A stretch of 64,000 nt of DNA from Pontibacter harenae (GCF_020907245.1 NZ_JAJJWH010000006.1:102518-166517); one strand, 5' to 3'. Shown: positions 8,123-18,300, counted from the first letter of the stretch. Notes: generated from the letters alone by a model not told the origin. Made by a program: numbers and translations.

Positions 8123-11053
8123 CTAGCTTCTGCTTCTACGCTGCGGAGCTTTCAAAGTAAACTCTGAAGTAGCTTTACCACCGTTGGCTGTTTCTACTTC
8201 TATTGTATACTTGCCAGGCTGTAGGTAGATTGTTTTATTTTCGGCAGGTTCTACCTTTACGGCTTCTTCTCCATTCTTCTTTCCAGCATTCAGGGCTGTT
8301 TCGTAAGCCTGAGCATTGGCTGCATCTACCGAGAAGTTATAGCTGACGTAGTTCAGGCCGCGCTCACTTTCGTCTTTTATTTCTTGTAGCACCTGGCCTT
8401 TGTCGGTTTTGATGCGGATGGTGGTGGTGCCTGGGCTGGAGGTGTAGAATGGAATTTCCATGGTGCTCTCCATGGCTTCGCCCCACGCTCCCCATTTCTG
8501 ACCCCAGCGTGGATTGTAGTTCACAGGCGCTAGGTCGAACAGGTGTAACCTTTGGCTAAGCAGGTCTGGCGTTAGCTGCTGCAGATGTGCTACATTTCCG
8601 ATGTAGATAGAGCGGCCATGTGTGCCTACTACCAAGTCGTTCTCTCTCGGATGCACCACTAGGTCGTGTACCGAAACAGCAGGCATATCTGCAGCAAGCA
8701 CCATAAAGTCACGACCTCTGTTTACTGAAACATATAAGCCGTGGTCGGTGCCTACGTACAGGATGTCAGGGTTTTTCGGATCTTCTTTTACGACGTTAAT
8801 GGCTTCCATGGGCAGATTGCCGCCTAAGCGTTCCCATTTTTTGCCGTTATCTTCTGACACGTACAGGTACGGTGTAAAATCATCCCAGCGATAGCCGTTC
8901 AGGGAAGCATACACACGACCTTCCTTATGGTTAGAAGCTACTACCGTAGATACCCACAAATTTTGCGGCAACTTATCAGAAATACGACCCCAAGTATTGC
9001 CACCGTCTTTCGACACATGAATGACCCCATCATCGGAACCTGTATACAACAGCCCGAAACGAAGTGGTGATTCATCTATTGTTGTTAGGGTCCCGTAGCC
9101 CACATCACCTTTAATACCTCCGTTTGTCAGGTCACCCGATAAGGTTTTCAGGTCCTCGCCACGGTTAAGAGAACGGTGGAATTTGTTCGAGCCATAGTAT
9201 AGGATATCCTGGTTGTGGCGGCTCAAATGAATGGGTGCCTCCCAGTTAAAGCGCAACGGACGCTCGCCCAGTTCATGCGTAGGTTTGATCGACTGACGCT
9301 CGCCTGTCTGCTTATTAACGCGGGTATAGTTTCCGTACTGCGAACCGAAGTATACCATGTTGTTGTCGCGAGTGTCTACCTGCACCATCATACCATCGCC
9401 ACCACCAATTCGCTGGTAAGGATAGCGGCCGTTTTGGGTCCAGGAGGCGCTGGCTTTGTATGTGCTGGGGCCGTACCAGGTGCCATTATCCTGCAAACCG
9501 CCATATACGTTGTAAGGCTTTTCCATGTCCACGGCAATTGCGTAAAACTGCCCTACGGAAGGCGAGTTGGCTATAAACCAGTTCTTGCCATCGTCATAGG
9601 TGATGTTGATACCGCCGTCGTTTCCGTTTATGAGGTAGCCAGGTTTATCAGGACTCACCCATAGGGCCTGGTGGTCGGAGTGTACGTTTTCGCCTTCAAT
9701 GTTGCGGAACGTTTTACCGCCATCGTCTGATGTTAAGATAGGCACACCTAGAATGTAGATTTTATCAGGATCATGCGGAGCCACACGTACCACACCAAAG
9801 TAATAGCCGTAGCTGGAGTACATATCGTCGATGTAGCTGTCGTGGGTTTTCTTCCAGGTTTTGCCGCCATCATCGGTGCGGTATACTTCCGCTCCTTTTA
9901 CAGGTGCAGAGGTAGTTTCTACGGTCGGGTCTTCCAGGTAATCTGCCAGGGCAACAGGCCTTACTTCTCCTTTTCTTACTTTTTCCTTAACCGATTTTGC
10001 TGTGTATTCTCTTGGGAAGCGGTTGTTGTCCAGAAACTCGTTCAGGTTTTTATCGTCCAGTGCCAGAAAAGCGCTTACCGTCATGTTCTTAAACTGGCTT
10101 GCCTGCAGCTCGCCAGCTTTAGGTGTTTTCTTCTCCACCTGGCGCAGTTCCTGGTTATCCACCAGAGCGTACATAGTATTGGAGTTGCCAGGGAAGAGGC
10201 TTAAACCAATACGTCCTACGCCATCAGAGTCAGGAAAGCCACTGCTGGCTGTGCTGATGTCAGTCCAGGTGTTGCCACCGTCGGTAGATTTGTATACTCC
10301 AGAAGTTTTGCCACCCTCCACAAAGTTCCAGGCGCGGCGTTCGCGGTGCCACATAGCGGCATACACGTTGTTCGGGTTCTTCGGGTCAACCTGCAGGTCT
10401 ATGGCTCCTGTGTTATCATCTATATAAAGCGTCTTTTCCCAAGTTTTGCCGCCATCGGTGGTTTTATATACACCGCGTTCTTTGTTTGGCGAGTAAAGAT
10501 GCCCAAGCGCAGCTACCCAAAGGGTATTCGGATCGGTTGGGTGGATAATTACTTTGCCGATGTGGTGGGTGTCGTCTAGGCCCATGTGTTGCCAACTCTT
10601 GCCACCATCCGTGCTCTTGTACATACCCACGCCAGAGTAGGAAGAGCGGCTGGAGTTGCTTTCGCCTGTACCAATCCAGATGGTTTCGTTGTTGTTCCAG
10701 TCAATGGCAATGTCGCCGATTGTCATCACGGCCTGCTCATCAAAAAGAGGTTCAAAAGAGATGCCGTTGTTGGTTGTTTTCCACAGGCCGCCAGAGGCAT
10801 AGGCGGCATAAAATGTAGTAGGGTCTTTGGGTGATATTTCGAGGTCGGTGATACGGCCGCTTTGTACAGTTGGCCCTACATTGCGGAAGGCGATGTTACT
10901 GGCAATAGAGGTTTGCTTCAGGTTCTGCCTTGTTTCTTTTGCCTGTAGCCTTTCGTTGGCGGGTGTTGCCGTTGGCTGCTTTTTCCGTTGGGCTTGTAGA
11001 TTTCCGCAGGCAAGTGCCGTTAACAAAGCCGCGGCAAGTATACGTTTTTGCAT
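8123..11053 (-). CDS. Secreted sortilin/VPS10-like BNR-repeat protein
   Basis: The 976-residue protein has a signal peptide (MQKRILAAALLTALACGNLQAQ) and a large beta-propeller with many Asp-box/BNR motifs of the form SxDxGxTW. Examples are STDGGKSWQ, TTDGGKTWE, STDGGNTWT, RTDDGGKTWK, SKDGGNTWG and SEDNGKKWE. Related proteins are annotated as glycosyl hydrolases, but I see no assured catalytic residues, so binding or peptidase-accessory roles are equally possible. A beta domain and an Arg/Ser-rich tail (QRRSRS) end it. A relative occurs as a fragment at the left window edge. The upstream region holds a palindromic motif (11160-11179) shared with the arsR promoter. Confidence 0.8.
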   Translation of the reverse strand: MQKRILAAALLTALACGNLQAQRKKQPTATPANERLQAKETRQNLKQTSIASNIAFRNVGPTVQSGRITDLEISPKDPTTFYAAYASGGLWKTTNNGISFEPLFDEQAVMTIGDIAIDWNNNETIWIGTGESNSSRSSYSGVGMYKSTDGGKSWQHMGLDDTHHIGKVIIHPTDPNTLWVAALGHLYSPNKERGVYKTTDGGKTWEKTLYIDDNTGAIDLQVDPKNPNNVYAAMWHRERRAWNFVEGGKTSGVYKSTDGGNTWTDISTASSGFPDSDGVGRIGLSLFPGNSNTMYALVDNQELRQVEKKTPKAGELQASQFKNMTVSAFLALDDKNLNEFLDNNRFPREYTAKSVKEKVRKGEVRPVALADYLEDPTVETTSAPVKGAEVYRTDDGGKTWKKTHDSYIDDMYSSYGYYFGVVRVAPHDPDKIYILGVPILTSDDGGKTFRNIEGENVHSDHQALWVSPDKPGYLINGNDGGINITYDDGKNWFIANSPSVGQFYAIAVDMEKPYNVYGGLQDNGTWYGPSTYKASASWTQNGRYPYQRIGGGDGMMVQVDTRDNNMVYFGSQYGNYTRVNKQTGERQSIKPTHELGERPLRFNWEAPIHLSRHNQDILYYGSNKFHRSLNRGEDLKTLSGDLTNGGIKGDVGYGTLTTIDESPLRFGLLYTGSDDGVIHVSKDGGNTWGRISDKLPQNLWVSTVVASNHKEGRVYASLNGYRWDDFTPYLYVSEDNGKKWERLGGNLPMEAINVVKEDPKNPDILYVGTDHGLYVSVNRGRDFMVLAADMPAVSVHDLVVHPRENDLVVGTHGRSIYIGNVAHLQQLTPDLLSQRLHLFDLAPVNYNPRWGQKWGAWGEAMESTMEIPFYTSSPGTTTIRIKTDKGQVLQEIKDESERGLNYVSYNFSVDAANAQAYETALNAGKKNGEEAVKVEPAENKTIYLQPGKYTIEVETANGGKATSEFTLKAPQRRSRS

Positions 11054-11357
11054 AGTATAACTTTAGAAGATTAGAGTAGTTTGGGTTTCTAAAGCTAAGG
11101 ATTTATGCGGGATTTTGGAAGTATAGGAGTTTGAATGAAGGATTAGGTAAAACTAACTCTATATACCCATTTAAATGGATAGAGAGAAAGATGCTCAAAA
11201 CCATGTTGAAATTATTCTCATGCCTCAAGGTTGAGGCGCAGATGCCACTAGAATAGAAAGGTACGAGTTATAAACCTGCGCCAGCAAAAGAGGCAGATGA
11301 ACGTTAGACATAAGTAGCCTTGTACCGCGCTCCCTCAGGAATCAGGCTTCTGTAGTT
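11054..11357. other. Intergenic region upstream of the BNR gene, no gene seen
   Basis: This 304-base stretch lies between two minus-strand genes. I see no ORF or hairpin terminator. It holds one copy of the CCATTTAAATGG motif at 11167-11178, about 114 bases upstream of the BNR start codon, and presumably the BNR promoter, though no clear CAAAnnTA box is visible. Confidence 0.5.
11160..11179 (+). repeat. Palindromic motif copy 1 (CCATTTAAATGG core)
   Basis: TATATACCCATTTAAATGGA occurs here. The same motif with one C fewer occurs on the opposite strand at 12164-12182. The 12-base core is a perfect palindrome. It may be an operator for the BNR gene or one end of a small cassette. Confidence 0.55.
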
Positions 11358-11768
11358 TTATCTATCCAATTCTGGGATTTCCATTTCTGTCGGGAAGCCT
11401 GCTTCTCTCAAATCCTGGTATGCTCCTATGTTATACACCTTCTCAAAGCCAGCTTCTTTCATGAGTTGAGCCGCTTTGCCACTTCTGTTGCCTGAGGCGC
11501 AGTAGAGGTAGTAGGTCTTTTTCTTGTTCAATTCCTTTAACTCTTTAGCAAATTGCCCGCTACGGTAGTCTGAGTTTTCGGCTCCTTCCAGGTGTCCAGC
11601 GTTATATTCCTCAGGTGTTCGTACATCCAGTACCACTGTTTTCATGCTTAGCCTCTGGCCTTTGAACTCGGTTGGCGTAAGCGTTTTTACTGCTGAACTA
11701 GTACCTTGCTGTGCTAAAGCAGAAAAAGAAAGTGTACAGGCAAGCAGACTAAAGAATATGAATTTCAT
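11358..11768 (-). CDS. Periplasmic single-domain rhodanese
   Basis: This 136-residue protein has a signal peptide (MKFIFFSLLACTLSFSALA) and one rhodanese domain. VVLDVRTPEEYNAGHLEGAEN is the CH2A-type N-terminal signature, and the active-site loop is CASGNRSGKA with catalytic Cys90. Rhodaneses carry sulfane sulfur as a Cys persulfide and transfer it to thiol or cyanide acceptors. The signal peptide places it in the periplasm. It follows the ArsR-type gene by 79 bases on the same strand and is likely co-transcribed, which suggests a sulfur-stress role (inference). Confidence 0.87.
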   Translation of the reverse strand: MKFIFFSLLACTLSFSALAQQGTSSAVKTLTPTEFKGQRLSMKTVVLDVRTPEEYNAGHLEGAENSDYRSGQFAKELKELNKKKTYYLYCASGNRSGKAAQLMKEAGFEKVYNIGAYQDLREAGFPTEMEIPELDR

Positions 11769-11847
11769 AGATGTTTACGCAAAGTTAATTCAAGGATAAA
11801 GATAGCTTTTTAAGGAGCATTACTGCAACTTTATACAAGTAATATAC

Positions 11848-12153
11848 TTAAGCGGATTTGCATCCCTGAATGCAGGAAATAATAGTGGTGATAGTGGGGT
11901 CTGAAAGAGAATAATAGACATTCTTGCCTTTACGCTTAATGCTGACAATGCCTTTGTCGCGCATTTTTATGAGGTGGTGTGAAAGCAACGACTGCTCTAT
12001 TTGTAGAATTTCCTGTAGCTGACCCACACTTAAGGCCTCACTCTGCTCCAGTAAATCTATAATGCTAATCCGAACAGGGTGAGCTACGCACTTCAATACA
12101 TAGGCTGCCCTTTCCAACTTCTCCTGTTCCACTCTAACTTTAAGGGTGCTCAT
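11848..12153 (-). CDS. ArsR/SmtB-family winged-helix repressor
   Basis: The 101-residue protein has the family layout: helix 1-2 with AAYVLKCVAHPVRISIIDLL, recognition helix region with LQEILQIEQSLLSHHLIKMRDKGIV, and a wing with IKRKGKNVYYSLSDP. ArsR-type repressors release DNA when a metal or oxidant binds. There is no classical ELCVCDL metal box. Cysteines are at 22, 94 and 98, meaning one near helix 2 and two in the last helix. That could act as a thiol or persulfide switch as in BigR/SqrR, or as a metal site, but the helix position of Cys22 differs from SqrR as I recall it. A 12-2-12 operator lies just upstream and a rhodanese gene follows, supporting autoregulation of a sulfur-response operon. 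Confidence 0.87.
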   Translation of the reverse strand: MSTLKVRVEQEKLERAAYVLKCVAHPVRISIIDLLEQSEALSVGQLQEILQIEQSLLSHHLIKMRDKGIVSIKRKGKNVYYSLSDPTITTIISCIQGCKSA

Positions 12154-12163
12154 GGGCTACTTC

Positions 12164-12182
12164 TCCATTTAAATGGTATATA
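12164..12182 (-). repeat. Palindromic motif copy 2 (CCATTTAAATGG core), inverted relative to copy 1
   Basis: On the minus strand this reads TATATACCATTTAAATGGA, the same as 11160-11179 less one C. It begins 11 bases upstream of the arsR start codon and abuts the 12-2-12 operator. The two copies bracket the arsR-rhodanese pair in opposite orientation. Confidence 0.55.
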
Positions 12183-12204
12183 CATGAACATGTATTCATG
12201 TATG
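12179..12204. promoter_or_regulatory. 12-2-12 ArsR-type operator upstream of arsR
   Basis: Half-sites ATACATGAA (12180-12188) and TTCATGTAT (12195-12203) are perfect inverted copies six bases apart. The whole fits the ArsR/SmtB consensus of TGAAnnnn...TTCA dyads. On the minus strand a TTTG (12213-12216) lies 18 bases upstream of TACATGTT inside the dyad, so the operator may cover the -7 element. Autorepression is inferred. Confidence 0.65.
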
Positions 12205-12257
12205 CATTATTACAAACAAGCTGCTGAAGAAGTTCCTGCAGATGCAGAATGGTATAA

Positions 12258-12292
12258 ACAAATAAGGGCCCGCATTACGGGCCTTTATTTGT
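12258..12292 (-). terminator. Catalase terminator hairpin
   Basis: ACAAATAAGGGCCCG and CGGGCCTTTATTTGT form a 15-bp stem with one wobble pair and a five-base loop. It starts 25 bases past the catalase stop and separates that transcript from the arsR promoter. The outer part is A/T-rich on both sides. Confidence 0.8.
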
Positions 12293-12317
12293 ACTGTGTG
12301 TTTATAAGAAAAATGTT

Positions 12318-13823
12318 CTAGTTCAACATCAACATAGAGCCAGCGTAAGCGCTAACATCTACTTTCAAACCTTCTGCTATACCAATACCAAGGCTAATGT
12401 CGGCACGGAAGAAGTGGCACAGCTGGCGATTGATGATCTCAAGACGCTTAGGACCTTCCATACCGCTCATGGATGCTACAATGTTATTGATCGTGCTTTT
12501 CTTTTCTTCTGGTGTCATCAGTCTGAACAAGTCACCTGGCTGCGTGTAGTGGTCGTTTTCACCTTCGCCGTTACGGTCGTACCAGTCAGCAACCACGCTA
12601 TCCAGCCTTTGAGCAGGCTCTTTGTAAGCTGCATCAGGCTGCACGTTGCTGAAGCTGTTCGGGAAGTAGTTCGGCATACGGCCTCCATTACCGTCTACAC
12701 GCATGGCTCCGTCGCGCTGGTAGTTGTTAGTGGCAAACGGGCAACGGTTCACAGGTATTTGCTCGTAGTTGGCTCCCAACCTGTAGCGTTGTGCATCCGG
12801 ATAGCCTAGAATTCGGCCCTGTAGCATTTTATCAGGAGAGAAGCTGATACCATCTACAATATGTGCAGGAGCAAAGGCAGCCTGTTCCACATGTGCAAAG
12901 TAGTTATCTGGATTTTCATTCAGTTCCAGTACACCTACATCGATCAAAGGGAAATCTTTCTGCGACCATACTTTGGTAACGTCAAACGGATTCCATTTGT
13001 AGGTTTTAGCCTCTTCCTCTGTCATGATCTGTACTTTCACAGCCCATCTTGGGAAGTCGCCTTTGTCAATAGCTTCTACCAAGTCGCGCTGCGCCTGATC
13101 AGGATCTTTGCCTTTCATTATTTCAGCTTCCTCAGCCGTGAAGTTCTTAATACCTTGCAGTGTTTTAAAATGGAACTTCACAAAGTAGCGCTCATTGTCT
13201 TTGTTGATGAAAGAGAAGGTATGGCTACCGAAGCCATGCATGTGGCGGTAGGAAAGCGGCGTACCACGGTCGCTCATCAAAATAAGCACCTGGTGCAGGC
13301 TTTCTGGGTTCAGGCTCCAGAAATCCCATACCATGGTAGCGCTTTTGCAGTTGGTATAAGGGTCACGCTTTTGAGTGTGAATGAAATCGGGGAATTTTTT
13401 AGGGTCTTTGATGAAAAACACAGGTGTATTGTTTCCAACAAGGTCCCAGTTACCGTCTTCAGTGTAAAACTTAAGGGCAAAACCACGTGGGTCACGCTCG
13501 CTGTCGGCACTGCCTTTTTCGCCACCTACGGTAGAGAAACGCAGGAACACGCGTGTTTCTTTACCAATTTCGCTGAATACTTTGGCGCGGGTGTATTGGG
13601 TAATGTCGTGGGTAACGGTAAAAGTACCGTAGGCACCGCTGCCTTTGGCATGTACCACACGCTCTGGTATACGCTCGCGGTTAAAGTGCGCCAGCTTTTC
13701 ATGCAGAATGTAATCTTCTAATAACACAGGACCGCGAGGGCCAGCTGTCAATGAGTTCTCGTGCTCGTAGTAAGGTCTGCCAGATGCAGTGGTCAGTTTT
13801 ACTGGGTTTTGGTTCTCACTCAT
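12318..13823 (-). CDS. katA: Monofunctional heme catalase (small-subunit type)
   Basis: The 501-residue protein matches clade-3 small-subunit catalases, which dismutate H2O2 to water and oxygen. The distal His58 lies in [13 protein letters not shown]. The distal Asn is in [15 protein letters not shown]. The proximal Tyr region is [12 protein letters not shown], a variant of the usual SYxDTxxxRLG. NADPH-binding and wrapping segments such as [10 protein letters not shown] are present. Length is typical and there is no signal peptide, so it acts in the cytosol. It has its own promoter and terminator. The gene symbol is by family, not by proven orthology. Confidence 0.95.
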   Translation of the reverse strand: MSENQNPVKLTTASGRPYYEHENSLTAGPRGPVLLEDYILHEKLAHFNRERIPERVVHAKGSGAYGTFTVTHDITQYTRAKVFSEIGKETRVFLRFSTVGGEKGSADSERDPRGFALKFYTEDGNWDLVGNNTPVFFIKDPKKFPDFIHTQKRDPYTNCKSATMVWDFWSLNPESLHQVLILMSDRGTPLSYRHMHGFGSHTFSFINKDNERYFVKFHFKTLQGIKNFTAEEAEIMKGKDPDQAQRDLVEAIDKGDFPRWAVKVQIMTEEEAKTYKWNPFDVTKVWSQKDFPLIDVGVLELNENPDNYFAHVEQAAFAPAHIVDGISFSPDKMLQGRILGYPDAQRYRLGANYEQIPVNRCPFATNNYQRDGAMRVDGNGGRMPNYFPNSFSNVQPDAAYKEPAQRLDSVVADWYDRNGEGENDHYTQPGDLFRLMTPEEKKSTINNIVASMSGMEGPKRLEIINRQLCHFFRADISLGIGIAEGLKVDVSAYAGSMLMLN

Positions 13824-13863
13824 GGTTTGGATATGTAAAGGAGTTTTTTTCTTTAGTGATATC

Positions 13864-13902
13864 CAAAAGTATAGCGAAGAACTATATCTATCAAATTGAT
13901 AG
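13864..13902 (-). promoter_or_regulatory. Catalase promoter with palindrome over the -33 element
   Basis: Read on the minus strand there is TTTG at 13895-13892, a 20-base spacer, and TACTTTTG at 13871-13864. This is an exact Bacteroidota TTTG-N19-21-TAnnTTTG promoter about 40 bases before the start codon. The -33 TTTG is embedded in a perfect dyad, CTATCAA-A-TTGATAG (13888-13902). ATAG/CTAT boxes recur through 13871-13935, with one ATAG-N7-CTAT and one CTAT-N7-ATAG spacing, as in OxyR half-sites. Redox control is plausible but not shown. Confidence 0.7.
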
Positions 13903-13939
13903 TATTTATTATACTATAGAAATTAACTATGATAGATAA

Positions 13940-15085
13940 TTAAAATGCTTCTCCGATCACAATATAAAAGTTGATGCCTTCAGTACCATAGCCTACATCG
14001 GTTCTGATATTTAGTTTTTGCTGCTGATTTAAGGCATAGCGTAACCCTCCTCCAAACGAATATTTTATATTAGAAAACGAAATGTCCGCACTTTTCTCAA
14101 ACACATCGCCAACACCAGCGAAGGTTGCGGCACCAAAACGTTTGTAGAGCGGGAAGCGGTACTCAACTTGTGTTCCAGCAAAATTGTCGCTCAGGAAACG
14201 GTTCCTGGCATAGCCTCGCAATATGCCATCGCCACCAGCGGTTGCCATTCGCATAACAGGTACGGTTCCATTGTTTAAGTTAAGTACTGTATTCGTACCA
14301 ATTACGTGGTTCGGCTTTAGCTGAAAGTACTTGCTAAAGGCAGTATTTAAATTGCTATAGTTAAAGTCTCCACCAAAAGTATTACCAAAGTTATACCCAG
14401 AAATCTCTAGCAATATACCTTTGGAGGCAAATGCAACATTGTCGCGGCTATCGAACAAAAAAATAGCACCAACGCCTGAGTTTACCCCACCTCTATAACC
14501 TGGCACTTGTTCTGTTAGCAAAATGCTTTGGCCTGTAGCTTCACCTGCGTCTGTTTGTAAGCCGAAATAGTTAGTGAGCTGGTAATCTATACCCGCAAAG
14601 GTATACCGCCCAACTTTTCGTAGTAAGCCCAACTTGGCATTTACATAAGAGTATTCGTATTTCTCCTCGTTTGCTGCTAAAGATTTGTTGCCTAGACCAT
14701 AAAAGCGATCAGTGTATTTCCTGTGTCGCAGCTCTCCTCTAAGCAAATACTTTTCCTCCCTAGAAAACACTGACCAAAGCAGTTGCTGGTCCATCTGCTT
14801 GTTCAGGGTATAGTCTGCTAGCAGCCGCACTGTTGAGAGGCGGGTGTAGCTGGAGTCTCTTTTACTTGGCAGTTGCATGTAGCCAATTACTGCTGCCCCA
14901 ACGCCAAGTCGTGTATCGGGTGTGTAATACAATACTGGAATCGGAATCAGTCCCTTTATCACTTTTGGAGCCAACATAGGAGAGGAGGCAGAATCTGGTG
15001 TTTGTGCCCATAACGAAGTGTAGCCACTTAGCAGCAGGCACAATAAGGACAACCACACCGAAGCAAGGTTTTTTTCATGGCACAA
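13940..15085 (-). CDS. BamA/TamA-like outer-membrane beta-barrel protein without POTRA domains
   Basis: The protein of 381 residues has a signal peptide (LLCLLLSGYTSLWA) and then goes straight into a barrel. Its segments resemble the Omp85/surface-antigen domain, including DSRDNVAFASKGILLEISGYNFG, MRMATAGGDGILRGYARNR (the RGY motif found in the barrel loop) and a final Phe (IGEAF). POTRA domains are absent, as in many short Bacteroidota members of unknown cargo. It lies upstream of catalase on the same strand but a promoter lies between them. Function beyond outer-membrane location is not known. Confidence 0.78.
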   Translation of the reverse strand: MCHEKNLASVWLSLLCLLLSGYTSLWAQTPDSASSPMLAPKVIKGLIPIPVLYYTPDTRLGVGAAVIGYMQLPSKRDSSYTRLSTVRLLADYTLNKQMDQQLLWSVFSREEKYLLRGELRHRKYTDRFYGLGNKSLAANEEKYEYSYVNAKLGLLRKVGRYTFAGIDYQLTNYFGLQTDAGEATGQSILLTEQVPGYRGGVNSGVGAIFLFDSRDNVAFASKGILLEISGYNFGNTFGGDFNYSNLNTAFSKYFQLKPNHVIGTNTVLNLNNGTVPVMRMATAGGDGILRGYARNRFLSDNFAGTQVEYRFPLYKRFGAATFAGVGDVFEKSADISFSNIKYSFGGGLRYALNQQQKLNIRTDVGYGTEGINFYIVIGEAF

Positions 15086-15281
15086 ATAAAGAGGAAGAAT
15101 AAGTTAAAGGACAAACTATCAGTTAACTATAGGTAATTTAGTGCTAAATACTAGTTTATATGCCGAAAGTGATAAATATATTATTAGGTGTGCTAACACA
15201 GATCTAGTTGGATATTTCTTCTAGTTATTTGGGCGCTAGTGAACTCAGATGGAAATAGATGGGTTTTTATGAATCTATAGT

Positions 15282-15289
15282 TATATTTG
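15282..15289 (+). promoter_or_regulatory. -7 box (TATATTTG) of the amidohydrolase operon
   Basis: TATATTTG fits TAnnTTTG exactly and lies 34 bases before the ATG at 15323. A clear -33 TTTG at the usual distance is not visible; GGGTTTTT at 15261-15268 is the nearest T-rich element. Confidence 0.5.
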
Positions 15290-15322
15290 AATAACTAAAC
15301 TAATCATACCTTAATCTATCTA

Positions 15323-18300
15323 ATGAAGAAAATCTTGATCATTGCAGCCTGTCTTGCCTGGGGGGCATCGGGCCGTGTAATGGCGCAGGAGACTTTTCCG
15401 CGCAACGGCGTGTACGATGAACGTTCAGGCCTGGTGGCTCTTACGAACGCTACCATCCACTCCGATTACAAAACGGTTATTCCTAATGCTACCTTACTTA
15501 TAAGAGGCGGCAAGGTAGAAGCAGTCGGCACAAACGTACAGGTGCCTGCTGGTGCCGTGGTAGTTGATGCGAAAGGTAAGCACATCTATCCAGGATTGGT
15601 GGATATGTTCACAAGCTATGGTTTGCCAGAGGCTAAAAGTGAACGAAGAGGATGGGGCTCGCCGCCACAGATGGAGTCGGAAAAGAAAGGTGCCTACAAC
15701 TGGAACCAGGCTATCCGCCCTGAGACAAACGCAGGCGAAATGTTTAAGGTTAACAGCAAGCAGGCAGAAGAGCTTCGTAAGCTAGGTTTCGGAACCGTAT
15801 TGGCTGTAAACCGCGATGGTATTGCACGCGGCACATCGGCACTGGTAACACTAGCTGAGAAACGTGAAAACGAAGTGCTGGTAATGGATAAAGCAGCAGC
15901 AGCCTTATCTTTTGATAAAGGAACTTCAACGCAGGATTATCCAAGTTCGCTAATGGGTTCTGTAGCGCTGCTGCGCCAGACGTACCTGGATGCACAGTGG
16001 AACATGCAAAACCCTGATAAAGAGCAGAACCTTTCTTTGAAAGCCTTTACAGAAGCCAATAAATTTCCGCAGATATTTGAGGCTGGAAATAAGCTGAATG
16101 TACTTCGTGCCGATAAGGTGGGAGACGAATTCCAGAAGCAGTACATTATAAAAGGTAACGGCGATGAGTACCAGATGATCAAAGAGATCAAAGCTACAAA
16201 TGCTCCGCTTATTCTTACCTTAAGCTTCCCTGATGCCTACAATGTAGAAGATCCGATGGATGCACGCCAAGTGTCTCTGGACGATATGAAGCACTGGGAA
16301 ATGGCACCAGCCAACGCAGCTTTGCTTCATAAGGCGGGGGTTGTTTTTGCCTTTTCTTCAGCAGAATTAAAAGATAAAAAAGACTTTTTGCCTAACCTGC
16401 GCAAAGCCATTGAATACGGCTTGCCAGAAGAAGAGGCTCTAAAAGCACTTACAGCTACGCCTGCTAAGTTATTGAATGCTGATAAAATAGTAGGTAGCCT
16501 AAACAAAGGCATGCTGGCTAACTTTATCATCACTACCAATAACCTGTTTGCAGATGATAACATCATCTTGGAAAACTGGGTGCAGGGCAATCAATACAAA
16601 ATAACAGAGGTGCCAGCTGATTACAGAGGCGTTTATACCTTTAAAATGGGTAACGAGGCTGCTAAAAAGCTAATGATCTCTGGTACGCCAGAAAGACCCG
16701 ATCTGAAAGTGATTGGCCAGGATACTGTTTCTGGAAAAATTTCATTTACAGGAAACCTGGTTACCCTATCTTTCAAAAAAGATAAGAAAAGCAGCAAAAG
16801 CATCCTTTTGAGCGGCTGGTTAGCTGACAAGAACCTGCAAGGCGAAGGTCAGTTGCCAGATGCCTCTACGGTAAAATGGACAGCTACTTTTTCTGAAGCG
16901 ATGAGCCAAAAGGCTAGAAGAGACAGTACCAAGACAGCTAAGCCAGTAGCGCTTGGTAACATGATTTACCCTTTCAAAGCCTTCGGACAGGCTGAGTTGC
17001 CAAAGCAGGAGACAGTGTTGATTAAAAACGCTACTGTTTGGACAAACGAGAAAGAAGGCAAGCTTGAGAACGCAGACGTATTGCTGAAGAATGGTAAAAT
17101 TGCCAAAGTAGGCAAGAACCTGAGCGAATCTGGGGCCAGAGTAATTGATGGTACGGGCAAGCACGTAACACCAGGTATTATTGATGAGCACTCTCACATT
17201 GCTCTGAACGGAGTAAACGAAAGCGCACAGTCAGTTTCTGCCGAAGTACGTATGGCCGATGTAGTAGACAGCGATGACATCAATATTTACCGTCAGTTAG
17301 CGGGTGGTGTAACAACTTCTCAATTGCTGCACGGTTCTGCTAACCCAATTGGTGGTCAGTCTGCTATCGTGAAGCTGCGTTGGGGTAAGAGCCCTGAGGA
17401 GATGCTGGTAGAGAACGCAGATGGTTTCATTAAGTTTGCCCTTGGCGAAAACGTGAAACAGTCTAACCGTAGCAATGCTAACATTCGATTTCCGCAATCA
17501 AGAATGGGTGTGGAGCAGGTTTATGTAGATGCTTTCCAGCGTGCAAAAGAATACGAGCAAAGCTGGAATAGCTACAACAAGCTGTCTAAAAAGCAAAAAG
17601 CAAACACGCCAGTACCTCGCCGTGACCTTGAACTGGATGCACTGGTAGAGATTCTAAACAACAAGCGCTTTATTACTTGCCACTCTTATGTGCAGTCAGA
17701 GATTAACATGATGATGAAAGTGGCTGATGAGATGGGCTTTAAGATAAACACGTTTACGCACATTCTGGAGGGCTACAAAGTGGCTGATAAAATGGCGAAA
17801 CACGGAGCTGGCGGTTCTACCTTCGGTGACTGGTGGGCATACAAAATGGAAGTTAAGGACGCTATACCTTACAACGCTGGCATTATGAATAGCCTGGGTG
17901 TAGTAACGGCTATTAACTCTGATGATGCTGAAATGGCTCGCCGCCTGAACCAGGAAGCTGCGAAGAGTGTGAAATATGCTGGTATGAGCGAAGAAGATGC
18001 CTTGAAAATGGTAACACTGAACCCTGCCAAGTTGCTTCACCTGGACGACAGAATGGGTAGCCTGAAAGCAGGTAAAGATGCTGACGTGGTGCTTTGGAAC
18101 GACAATCCGCTTTCTATCTATGCTAAGCCACTGAAGACGTTTGTTGACGGAATTGCATACTACGATTTGGAGCAGGACGAAAAAATGCGCGTTGATTTGG
18201 AAAAAGAGCGTATGCGCCTGATGCAGAAAATGCTGAATGCCAAGTCGGGTGGTGCCAGAACACAAACACCAACCAGAGGCAGAACAATGGTACAGCACTG

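Noticed and set aside
13871..13917. Full OxyR binding site upstream of catalase
   Set aside because: Only parts of the ATAG-N7-CTAT-N7-ATAG-N7-CTAT array keep the right spacing, so I report a candidate cluster and not an OxyR site.
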